From assembly GCA_022562055.1 (NCBI GenBank), contig JADFQA010000010.1:18652-82651 (forward strand): DNA of 64,000 nucleotides. Reading direction: 5' to 3'. The DNA is from Acidobacteriota bacterium (GTDB taxonomy: Bacteria > Actinomycetota > Acidimicrobiia > Spongiisociales > UBA5794). Within the stretch, counting starts at the first letter, position 1, and the number at the start of each line of letters is the position of its first letter. Of this stretch, positions 51,795 to 60,761 are shown in pieces. The translations under genes were made by a program, and so were the position numbers. The notes beneath the pieces were generated by a model. That model searched no databases. It was not told where the DNA came from and worked only from the letters and a program-made list of their open reading frames with translations.

Positions 51795-52008
51795 ACTTTG
51801 CAGACACATCGCCGGGCGTTTCGGGAATACCACGTTTTTGTGATTAGGCACCGCAAATCCACTCACTCCTACGAGACAGAGGACGGCTGAAGGCTCCCTT
51901 CGCGATCGAGAGATCCTGGAGTAGAGGAGTTCTTGAAATTTTCCCGAGGAGTACCAGACAGCGATGACCTCCCGATCTCTGGATCAGGAGGCCATCGCTC
52001 AATGTCTG

Positions 52009-52338
52009 TTAGCCGCCTATTTCGTCGTCTCCGCCGGGATCGTCAGGCGGTGGGCACAGGATGATGTGGCTGATGTCAGCCTGCTGACCGCCGTTGGTGA
52101 TTCCACCGATGAGCACCTTCCCAAGCTGTACGTCGTAGTACTTGCGGTTTACGGCGGCGGACTTGACCACGACGAGGTCGTAGTGGTCGTCGGATGTCCA
52201 CGATGAAGCATCCAACTCGATCTTGGTGCCGTTGTCGCACCACGCCTCAGCCTGGTTCAAGTTTTTGGCTGTTGCGGGTGCGGCTACCGCCACCACTAAG
52301 CCTAAGACCACGAGCGTCAGTCGAAGTCGTTTCTGCAT
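52009..52338 (-). CDS. Small secreted protein of unknown function
   Basis: 109 residues. A signal peptide (MQKRLRLTLVVLGLVVAVAA, cut near ATAK) precedes about 80 residues with two Cys (EAWCDNGTKIELD, HIILCPPPDDPGG) that may form a disulfide, and a DDHYDLVVVKSAA strand. The tail is acidic and Gly/Pro-rich. ATG 52338 has AGGAGAA in front. Family not recognised. Confidence 0.75.
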   Translation of the reverse strand: MQKRLRLTLVVLGLVVAVAAPATAKNLNQAEAWCDNGTKIELDASSWTSDDHYDLVVVKSAAVNRKYYDVQLGKVLIGGITNGGQQADISHIILCPPPDDPGGDDEIGG

Positions 52339-52587
52339 AGTTCTCCTTGAGTCCGAACGGCAATTTCCACGAGCGCCAGCGCATCGTCGTGCCGCATTTG
52401 CGACACACACTCCCATTGGGCTATCGGCGTTTCCGTATCGAGGCTTGAGCAATTCCTCCCCCGCCAAACACGGGGTTAGGTGTCTGCTGGATTGCCTAGC
52501 CGTCGGCGCACGAAGGCATGGATAGATGCAATGGCGCAACAGTCACCGCCCACGAAACATGCGATCTGAGACCGCCCGTCTGGCTTC

Positions 52588-53457
52588 CTACAACGGTTTT
52601 CCGTAGACCACGAGGTCGGCAATATCGAGGCCCGGCTTCTCAAATGCAGATCGTACCCACGGCAGGTCGGGTGCCACGATCTTGATGTGGGCTGCATGCT
52701 CATCCGACGCAATCGCGAGTAGTCCTCGAACGAAGTCGTTTGCGTCTTCGGGTCGGGTTTCCATCCATGCCACTTCGAGGTCGCTGCCGTTTGCAGCGGC
52801 GACCGCCCAACCGGTGGGTCCGGTCCAGAGGGCATCTTGCTGGGCCGCAGCTACGAGGTCGCCCTCGGTGAGCCGGCGCCACGTCCAGTCAACCGCGAAC
52901 ATCGCCCGCGCCGCTCGATAGAGGTCTCCCGACGACCAACTCATGAGCGCTGGGACTGCGTCGGCTGCTGCTGCGCGGCTCAGAGGTGCGTTTACCTTGG
53001 TGCGCGAACCGCCATTCGTGGTCGGAACCGGTCGCGCGCTTACAACCGGCCCTGACCCTTCGATCCATGTGCAGTCTGGGCGGTACCCGTCGCTCTCGAC
53101 CTGCGCCCGTGCGGGTCCATTCTCGGCCTCGACACAGAGACGAAGGACCTGACCTCCTGCATCGCGGACCCAAGTGCGCTGGTGTTCGGCCAGTGCCTGA
53201 GCAACGCCTATTCGGCGCCAATCCGGCCGCACACGCGTACCTTGTAACCACCCCTCGGTCGCCGACAACATGCGAGCGGCGCTTGTCGCAACCGGAGTGT
53301 CGTCGTTGTCGACCGCGACCAATAGATTGAGGTTCGGGGTTGCTAACCACCGCAGCCAGCTCTCGTGAACATAGTCTCCCCATTCGAATGTGTCTGTCGT
53401 GAACGCCTCGATGGGTCCCTGGTCATCGGCGCGCGCCATCCTTATGGTGATATCCAT
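52588..53457 (-). CDS. GNAT-family acetyltransferase
   Basis: 289 residues. The N-terminal GNAT domain has TIRMARADDQGPIEAFTTDT, VAVDNDDTPVATSAARMLS, the acetyl-CoA loop RVRPDWRRIGVAQALAEHQR in which the usual RGxGxG/A is RRIGVA, and VLRLCVEAENGPARAQVESD. A second half (about 155 to 289) has a similar layout without a clear acetyl-CoA loop, so the chain may be a tandem GNAT with one inactive copy. The acceptor is unknown. Ends 51 bases before the E1 gene's stop side, on the same strand. Confidence 0.85.
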   Translation of the reverse strand: MDITIRMARADDQGPIEAFTTDTFEWGDYVHESWLRWLATPNLNLLVAVDNDDTPVATSAARMLSATEGWLQGTRVRPDWRRIGVAQALAEHQRTWVRDAGGQVLRLCVEAENGPARAQVESDGYRPDCTWIEGSGPVVSARPVPTTNGGSRTKVNAPLSRAAAADAVPALMSWSSGDLYRAARAMFAVDWTWRRLTEGDLVAAAQQDALWTGPTGWAVAAANGSDLEVAWMETRPEDANDFVRGLLAIASDEHAAHIKIVAPDLPWVRSAFEKPGLDIADLVVYGKPL

Positions 53458-53483
53458 AGGGTTAAGCCTAATGAACGCCCCGG

Positions 53484-55508
53484 TCAGTACCTGGCGAGTT
53501 CTTGGGCTGCCTCGATGATGCCGACTACTGAGAGCATCGTCATTGCCTCGCCCTGTTCCGAGTATGGGAAGGAGGGGATCTCATAACCAGCGTATCTGCG
53601 CACCGGTGCATCGAGCCAGTCGAACGCCTTGTCGTTGATCTGGGCGACGATCTCGGCGCCAAAACCCATGAACTCGTTGTCTTCGTGGACGACGAGGACC
53701 TTCCCGTTGCGATGTACTGCAGCCTCGATCGACGGCCAGTCGAGCGGTCGCAATGAGCGCAGGTCTAGGACACCGGCCGAAATTCCTTGTTGGGAGAGCT
53801 GTTCGGCAGCTTCCATTGCATAGTGTGCCATCGTGCCGTAGGCGATGATTGTGAGATCGTCACCCTCTCTGCGCAACGCCGCTTTGCCGAGCGGAACGGA
53901 GTGTTCCCCGGCCGGGTACGGACCCTTGGCGAGTCGGTAGAGCTTCTTGGGTTCAAGAAATAGCACAGGATCTGGGTCCTCGATTGCGGCCCACAGAAGC
54001 CCTTTCGCGTCCGCCGGCGTGGATGGCACGACGACCTTTAGACCCGGGACGTGTGTGTAGAACGCTTCGACCGACTGACTGTGGTAGAGCCCTCCACGGA
54101 TCCCGCCTCCATAGGGGACCCGGATGACCAACGGACAGTTCCATCGGCCCCCCGACCGATACGAGATCCTTGCTGCTTCCGACACGATCTGGTCAAACGC
54201 CGGGTGGATAAAGTCGGCAAACTGGATTTCGGCGATGGGCCTTGACCCGATCGCCGCCATCCCAATGCCGATCCCGATGATCAGAGATTCGGCAAGCGGC
54301 GCATTGAAAGCGCGATCGCCTCCGAACGCGTCCGTGAGTCCCTTTGTTGTTTTGAACACCCCACCTTTGGGATCCGCAATGTCCTGGCCGAAGATCAAGG
54401 CCTCGGGGTACGAGGCGAGAATCTCGTGCAGCGTGCGGTTGATCGCGGTGATGAGATTGACGACCTCGCCATCCATCGGAGCCTCGAGTGCCACCGGCTC
54501 GGTGGGCTCGATGGGCTTGGCATACACGTGAGAGAACGGATCGGTCATCTCCGGCGCCTCTTCAGCCACCGCTAGACCGCGTGCCACCATCTCAGCAGCC
54601 TCATCGTGGATATCCTGTTCGGTTCCCTCATCAAGCAGTCGATTCTCAATGAGATACTGCTCGAGGCGAGTGATCGGATCTCTGCGACGCCAGTAGGCGA
54701 CCTCCTCGGGGTCGCGATAGAGCTTGTCGTCATCGTCGGATGTGTGGGCGTAGTAGCGGTACGTCTTGGCCTCGACGAGGGTCGGGCCGTCGCCTTTTCG
54801 AGCCCGCTCGACAGCGGTCGACATGGCTCCGTAGACGGCGAAGATGTCGTTGCCGTCGATGTTTACGCCCGGCATGTTGTAACCCTGCGCCCGGTCCGAG
54901 ATAACACCCGCGATCTCCTCAGCAGACGGCGTCGAGATCGCGTATAAATTGTTCTCAACCAGGAAGATCACCGGGAGTTTCTTGATCGATGCGAAGTTCA
55001 TCGCCTCGTGCCAGTCGCCCTCGGAGGTGGCGCCGTCGCCAGACGCAACCATGACCACTCCTTCGCTGCCGGCGCGTTGAAGTTCGTACGCAATCCCGCA
55101 CGCGTGGGGGAACTGTGTCGCGATCACTGAGCCATGGGTGAAGATCTTGAGGTTTGGCTCTGAGAAATGTCCTGGCATTTGGCGCCCGGCAGACGCCGGA
55201 TCTGTTGCTTTTGCGAACAGACTCAAGAAGATGTCTGCCGCTGTGACGCCTACCCCGACAGCGAACGCCATATCGCGGTAGTACGGCAATGACCAGTCTT
55301 TCGAGGTGTCGATGGCGAAAGCAGCTCCGACCTGTGTTGCCTCGTGGCCTGATGCGGAAACCACAAACGGCACCCGCCCTTGTCGGTTCAATGCCCACAT
55401 GCGGTCGTCGATCTTGCGTGCCAGCACCATCTTGCGGTACATGTCGATTACCTGGTCGTCACTGAGACCGAGTTCCCTGTGTTCTTGGACGTTTTCGAGA
55501 TCCAACAT
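53484..55508 (-). CDS. Fused alpha-beta E1 of a 2-oxoacid dehydrogenase complex
   Basis: 674 residues. The first half (1 to about 335) is an E1 alpha chain: MYRKMVLARKIDDRMWALNR, SLPYYRDMAFAVGVG, MPGHFSEPN and the thiamine-diphosphate motif GDGATSEGDWHEAMNFA ending in VENN. The second half begins near 345 with LITAINRTLHEILASYPEAL and FGQDIADPKGGVFKTTKGL, and has RVPYGGGIRGGLYHSQSVEA; this is an E1 beta chain. Such natural fusions occur in the branched-chain (2-oxoisovalerate) group, so it probably decarboxylates branched 2-oxoacids; pyruvate or acetoin use is possible. No E2 or E3 gene is adjacent. GAAGGGAG precedes ATG 55508. Confidence 0.9.
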   Translation of the reverse strand: MLDLENVQEHRELGLSDDQVIDMYRKMVLARKIDDRMWALNRQGRVPFVVSASGHEATQVGAAFAIDTSKDWSLPYYRDMAFAVGVGVTAADIFLSLFAKATDPASAGRQMPGHFSEPNLKIFTHGSVIATQFPHACGIAYELQRAGSEGVVMVASGDGATSEGDWHEAMNFASIKKLPVIFLVENNLYAISTPSAEEIAGVISDRAQGYNMPGVNIDGNDIFAVYGAMSTAVERARKGDGPTLVEAKTYRYYAHTSDDDDKLYRDPEEVAYWRRRDPITRLEQYLIENRLLDEGTEQDIHDEAAEMVARGLAVAEEAPEMTDPFSHVYAKPIEPTEPVALEAPMDGEVVNLITAINRTLHEILASYPEALIFGQDIADPKGGVFKTTKGLTDAFGGDRAFNAPLAESLIIGIGIGMAAIGSRPIAEIQFADFIHPAFDQIVSEAARISYRSGGRWNCPLVIRVPYGGGIRGGLYHSQSVEAFYTHVPGLKVVVPSTPADAKGLLWAAIEDPDPVLFLEPKKLYRLAKGPYPAGEHSVPLGKAALRREGDDLTIIAYGTMAHYAMEAAEQLSQQGISAGVLDLRSLRPLDWPSIEAAVHRNGKVLVVHEDNEFMGFGAEIVAQINDKAFDWLDAPVRRYAGYEIPSFPYSEQGEAMTMLSVVGIIEAAQELARY

Positions 55509-55866
55509 TCTGCTCCCTTCGGTCTCCCATGGTTAGGGCGTTACGTGCGCTCGAACCCGCCGCGTCGGGCGTTCGTCTTCTGTCTCGTCCGACTGGTTGA
55601 CGTTTCGTGCCGGTGACCCAACCTTCCTCTTCGCGGCCCGAATCATGATCGGGCACACTGCCGGCGTGCGGCTCTGTTGCGGGTGCACCAACTGGTTGAG
55701 GCCGCCGCACCGCGACCGTGAGTGACGTTCTCGCCCGACGGTCGCCAGACTCTGTGCGCCTGTCCGGATCGGCGACGGCCGGACCAAGTGCACCTCTGTC
55801 AACAAGTCAATGATAGCGATTTGCCGCGCCTGTCTGCTGGTCGCACAGCGCGGGTACCATTGTTGG
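55509..55866. other. Divergent intergenic region
   Basis: 358 bases between the E1 start and the next plus-strand start. It should hold both promoters. I saw no clear -35/-10 pair, RNA gene or repeat; the open frames here look like chance. Confidence 0.5.
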
Positions 55867-56625
55867 ATGATCGCCGCAGCATATCTCCGCGTGTACGTTC
55901 GCGAGGATCGCCTTGCGCGAAAGAGATGGGAAAAGCACGGCTCTGGGTCGATTCGTAAAGTCGTCGTGACCGACCATTTCTTGTGGACCGAGTCCACGGC
56001 CGACGATGTCCTAGTCCTCGAGTGGGAGGGTGACAGGTTTGTTTGCCCGCGGTTCGCCCGGCTGCGGATGCTCGAGGGCGTAATCGCCTTCGACAAAACG
56101 TACCCCGGTGGCGTGCTCATTCCAAAGCACGCGGTTGAGACGGTGAAAGATCAGCTCATTGCTCTTCGGTCCCAGATGCCTAGTGCGAAATCACATATCC
56201 TGACTTCGCCGTGGTTTGTTCCGCTGCGGTGGTTTGTCGCGTTTACGGCCGAGCATCGCAGCCTCTATCAGGCCGGGAGTGGAATGAGCCTCCGGTATCG
56301 CGCACCGATGGATACCGTAAAGCGCCGAGTTGACCGTGGCATTCGGGTACTCAGCGATGCGAATCTCGGCCCAGGCGCCTTGGTGCCCCTCCAAGATTTG
56401 GCGCGTTGGCTGGCCGGGTTCACGGAGGACGCAGTAGTCGAGTTGGACTACGACCGAGTTGCGGGCATGTTCTCAGAAGCCGACTTGGTCCTCGACGATT
56501 CATCGGCTCTTGTCGAAGAGAGCATCGTGGCGCTCGAGGCCGGGGATTTTCTCACCGCGGGTCTACGGTACCGCGAGGTTGCGTCCCGGTGGGCGCCATC
56601 ACAAGCACAGGCATTCTTGAACTAG
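55867..56625 (+). CDS. Conserved actinobacterial protein of unknown function
   Basis: 252 residues. Begins AAAYLRVYVREDRLARKRWE, a pattern I associate with conserved actinobacterial unknowns that start 'AYLRVY'. No signal peptide, membrane segment or catalytic motif is seen. The middle contains LRMLEGVIAFDKTYPGGVLI and SPWFVPLRWFVAFTAEHRSL, and the C-terminus is acidic and helical (ALVEESIVALEAGDFLTAG). ATG 55867 was chosen because the family start lies there. Confidence 0.75.
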   Translation: MIAAAYLRVYVREDRLARKRWEKHGSGSIRKVVVTDHFLWTESTADDVLVLEWEGDRFVCPRFARLRMLEGVIAFDKTYPGGVLIPKHAVETVKDQLIALRSQMPSAKSHILTSPWFVPLRWFVAFTAEHRSLYQAGSGMSLRYRAPMDTVKRRVDRGIRVLSDANLGPGALVPLQDLARWLAGFTEDAVVELDYDRVAGMFSEADLVLDDSSALVEESIVALEAGDFLTAGLRYREVASRWAPSQAQAFLN

Positions 56626-56643
56626 CCCGCCGGACTGATGTCC

Positions 56644-56665
56644 TGGTCAGGGGCGGACTTGAACC
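56644..56665. repeat. Duplicate of the tRNA-Phe 3' end
   Basis: 22 bases are identical to 56857-56878, the 3' end of the tRNA-Phe gene (acceptor strand, T stem and start of the T loop), in direct orientation 213 bases apart. A displaced tRNA 3' end is the usual mark left by a tRNA-targeting integrase. No integrase or other element gene lies between, so it would be a relic attachment site. Confidence 0.7.
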
Positions 56666-56856
56666 AGGCGGCGCGTGTCGGCCCGGAGGGTCGACTCGGA
56701 GGAGGTGTGTGTCGCCGGCGGAGGAGGCGAAAGCATGCCGACCGTCCAGCTCGGCTGGACAGGGTTCTTCCCTGCGCTGATGGGCGAGACGGGCCTGTGT
56801 GTGGTGGGCGTGTGGTGGTGTTGCGTTGGCTGGGTCGTGGAGCCTGCGGCGTTCTG

Positions 56857-56929
56857 TGGTCAGGGGCGGACTTGAACCGCCGACCCCCGCTTTTTCAGAG
56901 CGGTGCTCTGCCAACTGAGCTACCTGACC
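56857..56929 (-). tRNA. tRNA-Phe (GAA)
   Basis: 73 bases forming a full cloverleaf: acceptor GGTCAGG with CCTGACC, D arm GCTCAGTTGGCAGAGC, anticodon stem CCGCT/AGCGG around loop CTGAAAA (anticodon GAA), and T arm GGCGG-TTCAAGT-CCGCC. CCA is not encoded. Last of three tRNA genes on this strand. Confidence 0.97.
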
Positions 56930-56939
56930 TATGCAGCAA

Positions 56940-56961
56940 TGCCCGGACAGTAGCCCGGGCA
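56940..56961. other. Hairpin between tRNA-Asp and tRNA-Phe
   Basis: TGCCCGG and CCGGGCA make a 7-bp stem around 8 bases in the 42-base spacer between the tRNA genes. It may be a processing signal for the shared precursor, or a partial terminator. Confidence 0.4.
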
Positions 56962-56971
56962 TCGCGTTGGG

Positions 56972-57046
56972 CGGGAGCGACGGGATTTGAACCCGCGACC
57001 TCCGGCTTGACAGGCCGGCGTGAACTCCAGACTTCACCACGCCCCC
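56972..57046 (-). tRNA. tRNA-Asp (GTC)
   Basis: 75 bases. Acceptor GGGGGCG pairs with CGCTCCC with one G-U pair, discriminator G, anticodon stem CCGGC/GCCGG around CTGTCAA (anticodon GTC), T arm GCGGG-TTCAAAT-CCCGT. CCA is not encoded. Lies 7 bases after tRNA-Glu. Confidence 0.96.
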
Positions 57047-57053
57047 AAATATG

Positions 57054-57126
57054 TGCCCCCAGGGGAATTCGAATCCCCGTTGCCGCCTTGAAAGGGCAGA
57101 GTCCTAGACCGCTAGACGATGGGGGC
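57054..57126 (-). tRNA. tRNA-Glu (TTC)
   Basis: 73 bases. Acceptor GCCCCCA pairs with TGGGGGC, anticodon stem CTGCC/GGCGG around CTTTCAA (anticodon TTC), T arm GGGGA-TTCGAAT-TCCCC. First of the Glu-Asp-Phe group, a common order in actinobacteria. Confidence 0.97.
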
Positions 57127-57226
57127 AGGGAACGAAAGTTTACCTGATCTCCAGCAGCAGCCAACTGGGCGGACCGGAGTATATCGCGGAACCATGTGCC
57201 AGGTGAATTCGGTGCTGGTGTTCAAT

Positions 57227-58537
57227 CTACGGAGAAACTTGACCCGAATCGGGGTCGACCATCCATGATGAGACATCAACGGCTTCGAACGCCGACCCAG
57301 GAATGTCACGCAGTTCGCGGAGCATATCGTTGTCCCATCTGCTGTCTAGGACGCCAGACACCATCCAGTCAGCACCGTTGTCGGCAACGATGATTCCGTA
57401 CTCCTTGAAGGCAGTCATGATGACTTGGATTTCGAGTGCGTAGCCGCTGATGTCAAAGCTGGCTTTGAGCCGGAATCGTTGGCCCATTGGTGGCACGCTT
57501 GCGGACGTGTTGGACGATGCGAAGTGCCGCGCCGGCCACACGTAGGCGCGTTGGCTGGTGCTTACCGTGAATCGAATCGCGTGCTCGATTCGGCCGCTGG
57601 CGACCTCGTCGTATGTGACGAGACCGGGAGTGATCGGCAGACCTGCGGCGTCTGCCGATGTCCATCCGTTCGGGCGTAAATCGTTTGAACGCAGGTAGTA
57701 CACCGCACCGGAATCGGCGTTCCAGCTCCCGTCGCCGTTGGACGATGCTCCGCCCTCGATCGGCGCGTCACCTGGAATTGGATACGGTCCGTCGTCCGAC
57801 TCGTCGCCGTACGCTGTCCAATTAATGGCGACATCAGGCTGCGCATCGTCGACCTCAATGAGCGGAATACCGATCGGCGAATCTGACCCCGGTGGCCAGA
57901 CCCCAGACCCAAAATCAGCACGGATGAAACCCGTTACCCCGATCGAGGAGATGTAATCGTCGGACCGGGGATCGAGCGGTGCGGTATCGATCCGAGTGTT
58001 CCAGATGTTGTCGGCGGGCAGAATCGAGCAGCGTTGCGGCGGTGTGACCGCGGTGAGTCCAAGCGCACGGGTGAGGAACGTCGCCATCTCTCCACGCGTG
58101 ACCGACGCCCCCGGGCAGAACCGGTCGCTCTTCGGGGGGTTGCAGCCCTTGGTAATTCCGGCGGTGGCGAGGGCCGCAATGTCGGCGACGAACGGCGATT
58201 CGCCGACATCGACGAACTGGTTCGCTAGTCCTGCAGGAAGGTCGAGCGCACGGGTGAGGAACGCAGCCATTTGGCCCCGAGTGATTGGCGATTCGGGGCA
58301 GAAGCGGGTGTTCGCAGGAGGGTTGCAGCCGAGCGTGATGGCTTTGGCTGATATCGCCTCGATCGAACCCTCGTGGACAGACCCGTCATCGTCCGTGAAT
58401 GAGCCGCCGGGATCGGTTGGTGCAGCGTTCGCAACCCCGGTACCGCCGGGAAGGACGAGCAGCGCGACCAGCGTCGCACCAGCCAGCAACGCTGCAAAAC
58501 GCCTTCGGCTTGTTGAAATCCCCATTGTCACTTTCAT
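57227..58537 (-). CDS. Secreted S-layer-homology (SLH) protein with a large C-terminal domain
   Basis: 436 residues. A signal peptide (FAALLAGATLVALLVLPGG, cut near ANAA) is followed by two SLH-like repeats at about 45-105 and 106-165, each ending GCNPP...FCP...TRGxMAxFLTRALxL, which bind cell-wall polymer. The remaining 270 residues form one domain with CSILPADNIWNTRIDTAPLD, INWTAYGDESDDGPYPIPGD, APIEGGASSNGDGSWNADSG, AYVWPARHFASSN, PPMGQRFRLKASFDISGYAL and IIVADNGADWMVSGVLDSRW. This family occurs in actinobacteria and soil bacteria, but its activity is unknown to me. GTG 58543 and ATG 58525 are alternative starts. Confidence 0.85.
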   Translation of the reverse strand: MKVTMGISTSRRRFAALLAGATLVALLVLPGGTGVANAAPTDPGGSFTDDDGSVHEGSIEAISAKAITLGCNPPANTRFCPESPITRGQMAAFLTRALDLPAGLANQFVDVGESPFVADIAALATAGITKGCNPPKSDRFCPGASVTRGEMATFLTRALGLTAVTPPQRCSILPADNIWNTRIDTAPLDPRSDDYISSIGVTGFIRADFGSGVWPPGSDSPIGIPLIEVDDAQPDVAINWTAYGDESDDGPYPIPGDAPIEGGASSNGDGSWNADSGAVYYLRSNDLRPNGWTSADAAGLPITPGLVTYDEVASGRIEHAIRFTVSTSQRAYVWPARHFASSNTSASVPPMGQRFRLKASFDISGYALEIQVIMTAFKEYGIIVADNGADWMVSGVLDSRWDNDMLRELRDIPGSAFEAVDVSSWMVDPDSGQVSP

Positions 58538-58777
58538 CGGCACTGCGGAACCCCTGCTTGAGGTCTGACGTATCGCTCCTCCAGACGCTCGGAGCGGATC
58601 CTATGCTTTGTCTGCTGTTATCGATCCCTGGCATAATCGATACGTATATGCATTTCCCATCCCGGAAGGTGCTCGCATGCAGATAGTTGCGCTTGTTTGA
58701 GACCGGCGACGACACGCCCTCGCTCCGTGCGCCTATATTCTGAGTCGAGTCGTTAGGTCGAATCTCTGGAGAGTCAC

Positions 58778-60727
58778 ATGTCGGATAGCCAAGCGATTGA
58801 GAATCTTCTCAACGAGAACCGCATCTTTGAGCCCTCTGATGAGTTTTCTGCTCAGGCCAACGCAACCGCTGAGATCTACGACGAGGCCGAGTCGGACTAC
58901 AAGGCGTGGTGGCATAAACAGGCGCTCGAGCGCATCACCTGGTTCAAGGAGCCGACGGTCGTTCTCGACGACTCGAACCCTCCGTTTTTCAAGTGGTTCA
59001 GCGATGGTGAGCTGAACCTGTCCTATAACTGTTTGGATCGACACCTTGAGACGCAAGGGGACAAAGTCGCCTATCACTGGGTCGGTGAGCCTGGTGACAC
59101 ACGTACCATCACCTACAGCGAGTTGCACGGGTTGGTTTCCAAGTTCGCCAACGGCCTAAGGTCCCTCGGTGTCGAAAAGGGCGACCGGGTAGCGCTCTAC
59201 ATGGGGATGATCCCCGAGCTTGCGATCTCGATGCTCGCCTGCGCCAGGATCGGCGCTGTCCATTCGGTCGTGTTCGGTGGCTTTTCGTCCGAGGCGTTGG
59301 CCAGTCGGATCCAGGACTCGCAGGTGAAGGTCGTCGTGACAGCCGACGGCGCATGGCGGCGCGGGTCGGTCGTGCCGCTCAAACCGGCTACCGACGTCGC
59401 GGTCGCTCGTTGCCCGTCTGTCGAAAAGGTAATCGTGGTCAAGCGGTGCAACAACGACGTCGAGATGACCGACAAGGACGTCTGGTACGACGACTTGATG
59501 TCGGCCGCCAGCGACGAATGCCCACCCGTCCATCTCAACGCCGAGGACCCTCTCTACATCCTCTACACGTCTGGTACGACCGGTTCGCCGAAAGGGATTG
59601 TGCATACCCAAGGCGGGTACCTCACCGGGATCATCACAACACATCACTACGTATTCGACATCAAACCGGACAGCATCTACTGGTGTGCCGCCGACATTGG
59701 TTGGGTCACCGGCCACAGCTACATCGTGTACGGGCCGCTTGCGAACGGTGTTACCAGCGTCATGTACGAGGGTGCGCCGAACCACCCCGACCTTGACCGT
59801 CTTTGGCGGATCATTGACGAGTACAAGGTGACGATCTTCTACACGGCGCCTACAGCGATCCGTGCATTCATGAAATGGGGCGACGAATACCCCGCCCGTC
59901 ATGACCTCTCCTCGCTCAAGGTGCTCGGCACGGTCGGCGAACCAATCAACCCCGAGGCGTGGATCTGGTACCACGAGCACATCGGCGGTGAGAGGTGCCC
60001 GATCGTTGATACCTGGTGGCAGACCGAAACGGGCGCAATCATGATCACCCCACTCCCAGGCGCGGTGGCCACCAAACCGGGATCAGCGACTAGGCCATTC
60101 CCAGGGATCGACGCTGTGGTCGTAAACGACGATGGTGAGGTTGTGCCAACGGGTAGCGGCGGGTTCCTAGCGATCCGACGCCCGTGGCCGTCCATGCTGC
60201 GCACCATCTACGGCGACGACCAGCGTTACATCGACACTTATTGGTCACGGTTTGAAGGCATGTACTTCCCCGGTGACGGCGTCAAGACCGACAGCGACGG
60301 CTACTACTGGCTGCTTGGCCGCGTCGACGATGTAATGCTCATTGCAGGCCACAACATTTCGACGACCGAGGTCGAGTCCGCGCTGGTGTATCATCCGGCC
60401 GTTGCCGAGGCCGCGGTTGTCGGTCGTAAGGATCCGATTTCGGGTCAGGCGATTGCCGCGTTTGTGACGCTGCGCGACAAGTTCGAAGGTTCTTCCGAAT
60501 TGATCGACGAGCTGAGAAACACCGTCGCAGAGCGCATCGGGGCGATAGCCAAACCGCAGAGCATCGTATTTACGAACGATCTCCCCAAGACCCGCTCTGG
60601 GAAAATCATGCGCCGTTTGCTGCGTGACATTTCGGAACACCGCCAGCTTGGTGACGTCACGACGTTGGCAAACGCCGACATCGTTGCCGAAATCGCCGAG
60701 ATGGCCGCCGTCACAGACGAAGACTGA
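58778..60727 (+). CDS. acs: Acetyl-CoA synthetase
   Basis: Activates acetate to acetyl-CoA with ATP. 649 residues. [20 protein letters not shown] and [20 protein letters not shown] are ACS starts; [20 protein letters not shown] is the AMP-binding P-loop, [15 protein letters not shown] carries the Trp that limits the substrate to acetate or propionate, GEGxx... the A8 hinge is [20 protein letters not shown], and the acetylation-site Lys is in [16 protein letters not shown]. Acetylation of that Lys by a Pat-type enzyme is the usual control. Alone, 236 bases after the divergent SLH gene. Confidence 0.95.
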   Translation: MSDSQAIENLLNENRIFEPSDEFSAQANATAEIYDEAESDYKAWWHKQALERITWFKEPTVVLDDSNPPFFKWFSDGELNLSYNCLDRHLETQGDKVAYHWVGEPGDTRTITYSELHGLVSKFANGLRSLGVEKGDRVALYMGMIPELAISMLACARIGAVHSVVFGGFSSEALASRIQDSQVKVVVTADGAWRRGSVVPLKPATDVAVARCPSVEKVIVVKRCNNDVEMTDKDVWYDDLMSAASDECPPVHLNAEDPLYILYTSGTTGSPKGIVHTQGGYLTGIITTHHYVFDIKPDSIYWCAADIGWVTGHSYIVYGPLANGVTSVMYEGAPNHPDLDRLWRIIDEYKVTIFYTAPTAIRAFMKWGDEYPARHDLSSLKVLGTVGEPINPEAWIWYHEHIGGERCPIVDTWWQTETGAIMITPLPGAVATKPGSATRPFPGIDAVVVNDDGEVVPTGSGGFLAIRRPWPSMLRTIYGDDQRYIDTYWSRFEGMYFPGDGVKTDSDGYYWLLGRVDDVMLIAGHNISTTEVESALVYHPAVAEAAVVGRKDPISGQAIAAFVTLRDKFEGSSELIDELRNTVAERIGAIAKPQSIVFTNDLPKTRSGKIMRRLLRDISEHRQLGDVTTLANADIVAEIAEMAAVTDED

Positions 60728-60761
60728 CCACCGAGAGCGACGAGGGCATTAAGGGTGCAGG

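Noticed and set aside
51777..51800. TTGACA-like -35 on the minus strand before the Phd antitoxin
   Set aside because: The nearest -10-like TATGAT follows it almost directly, so the spacing is impossible for one promoter.
56734..56875. Small frame starting ATG 56734 with a strong AGGAGG in front
   Set aside because: It runs into the tRNA-Phe gene and encodes a Trp/Cys/Val-rich peptide with no family; the ribosome site looks like chance in G-rich DNA.
56972..57046. tRNA-Sec, given selA and selB in the window
   Set aside because: The anticodon is GTC and the acceptor is the normal 7 bp; this is tRNA-Asp.
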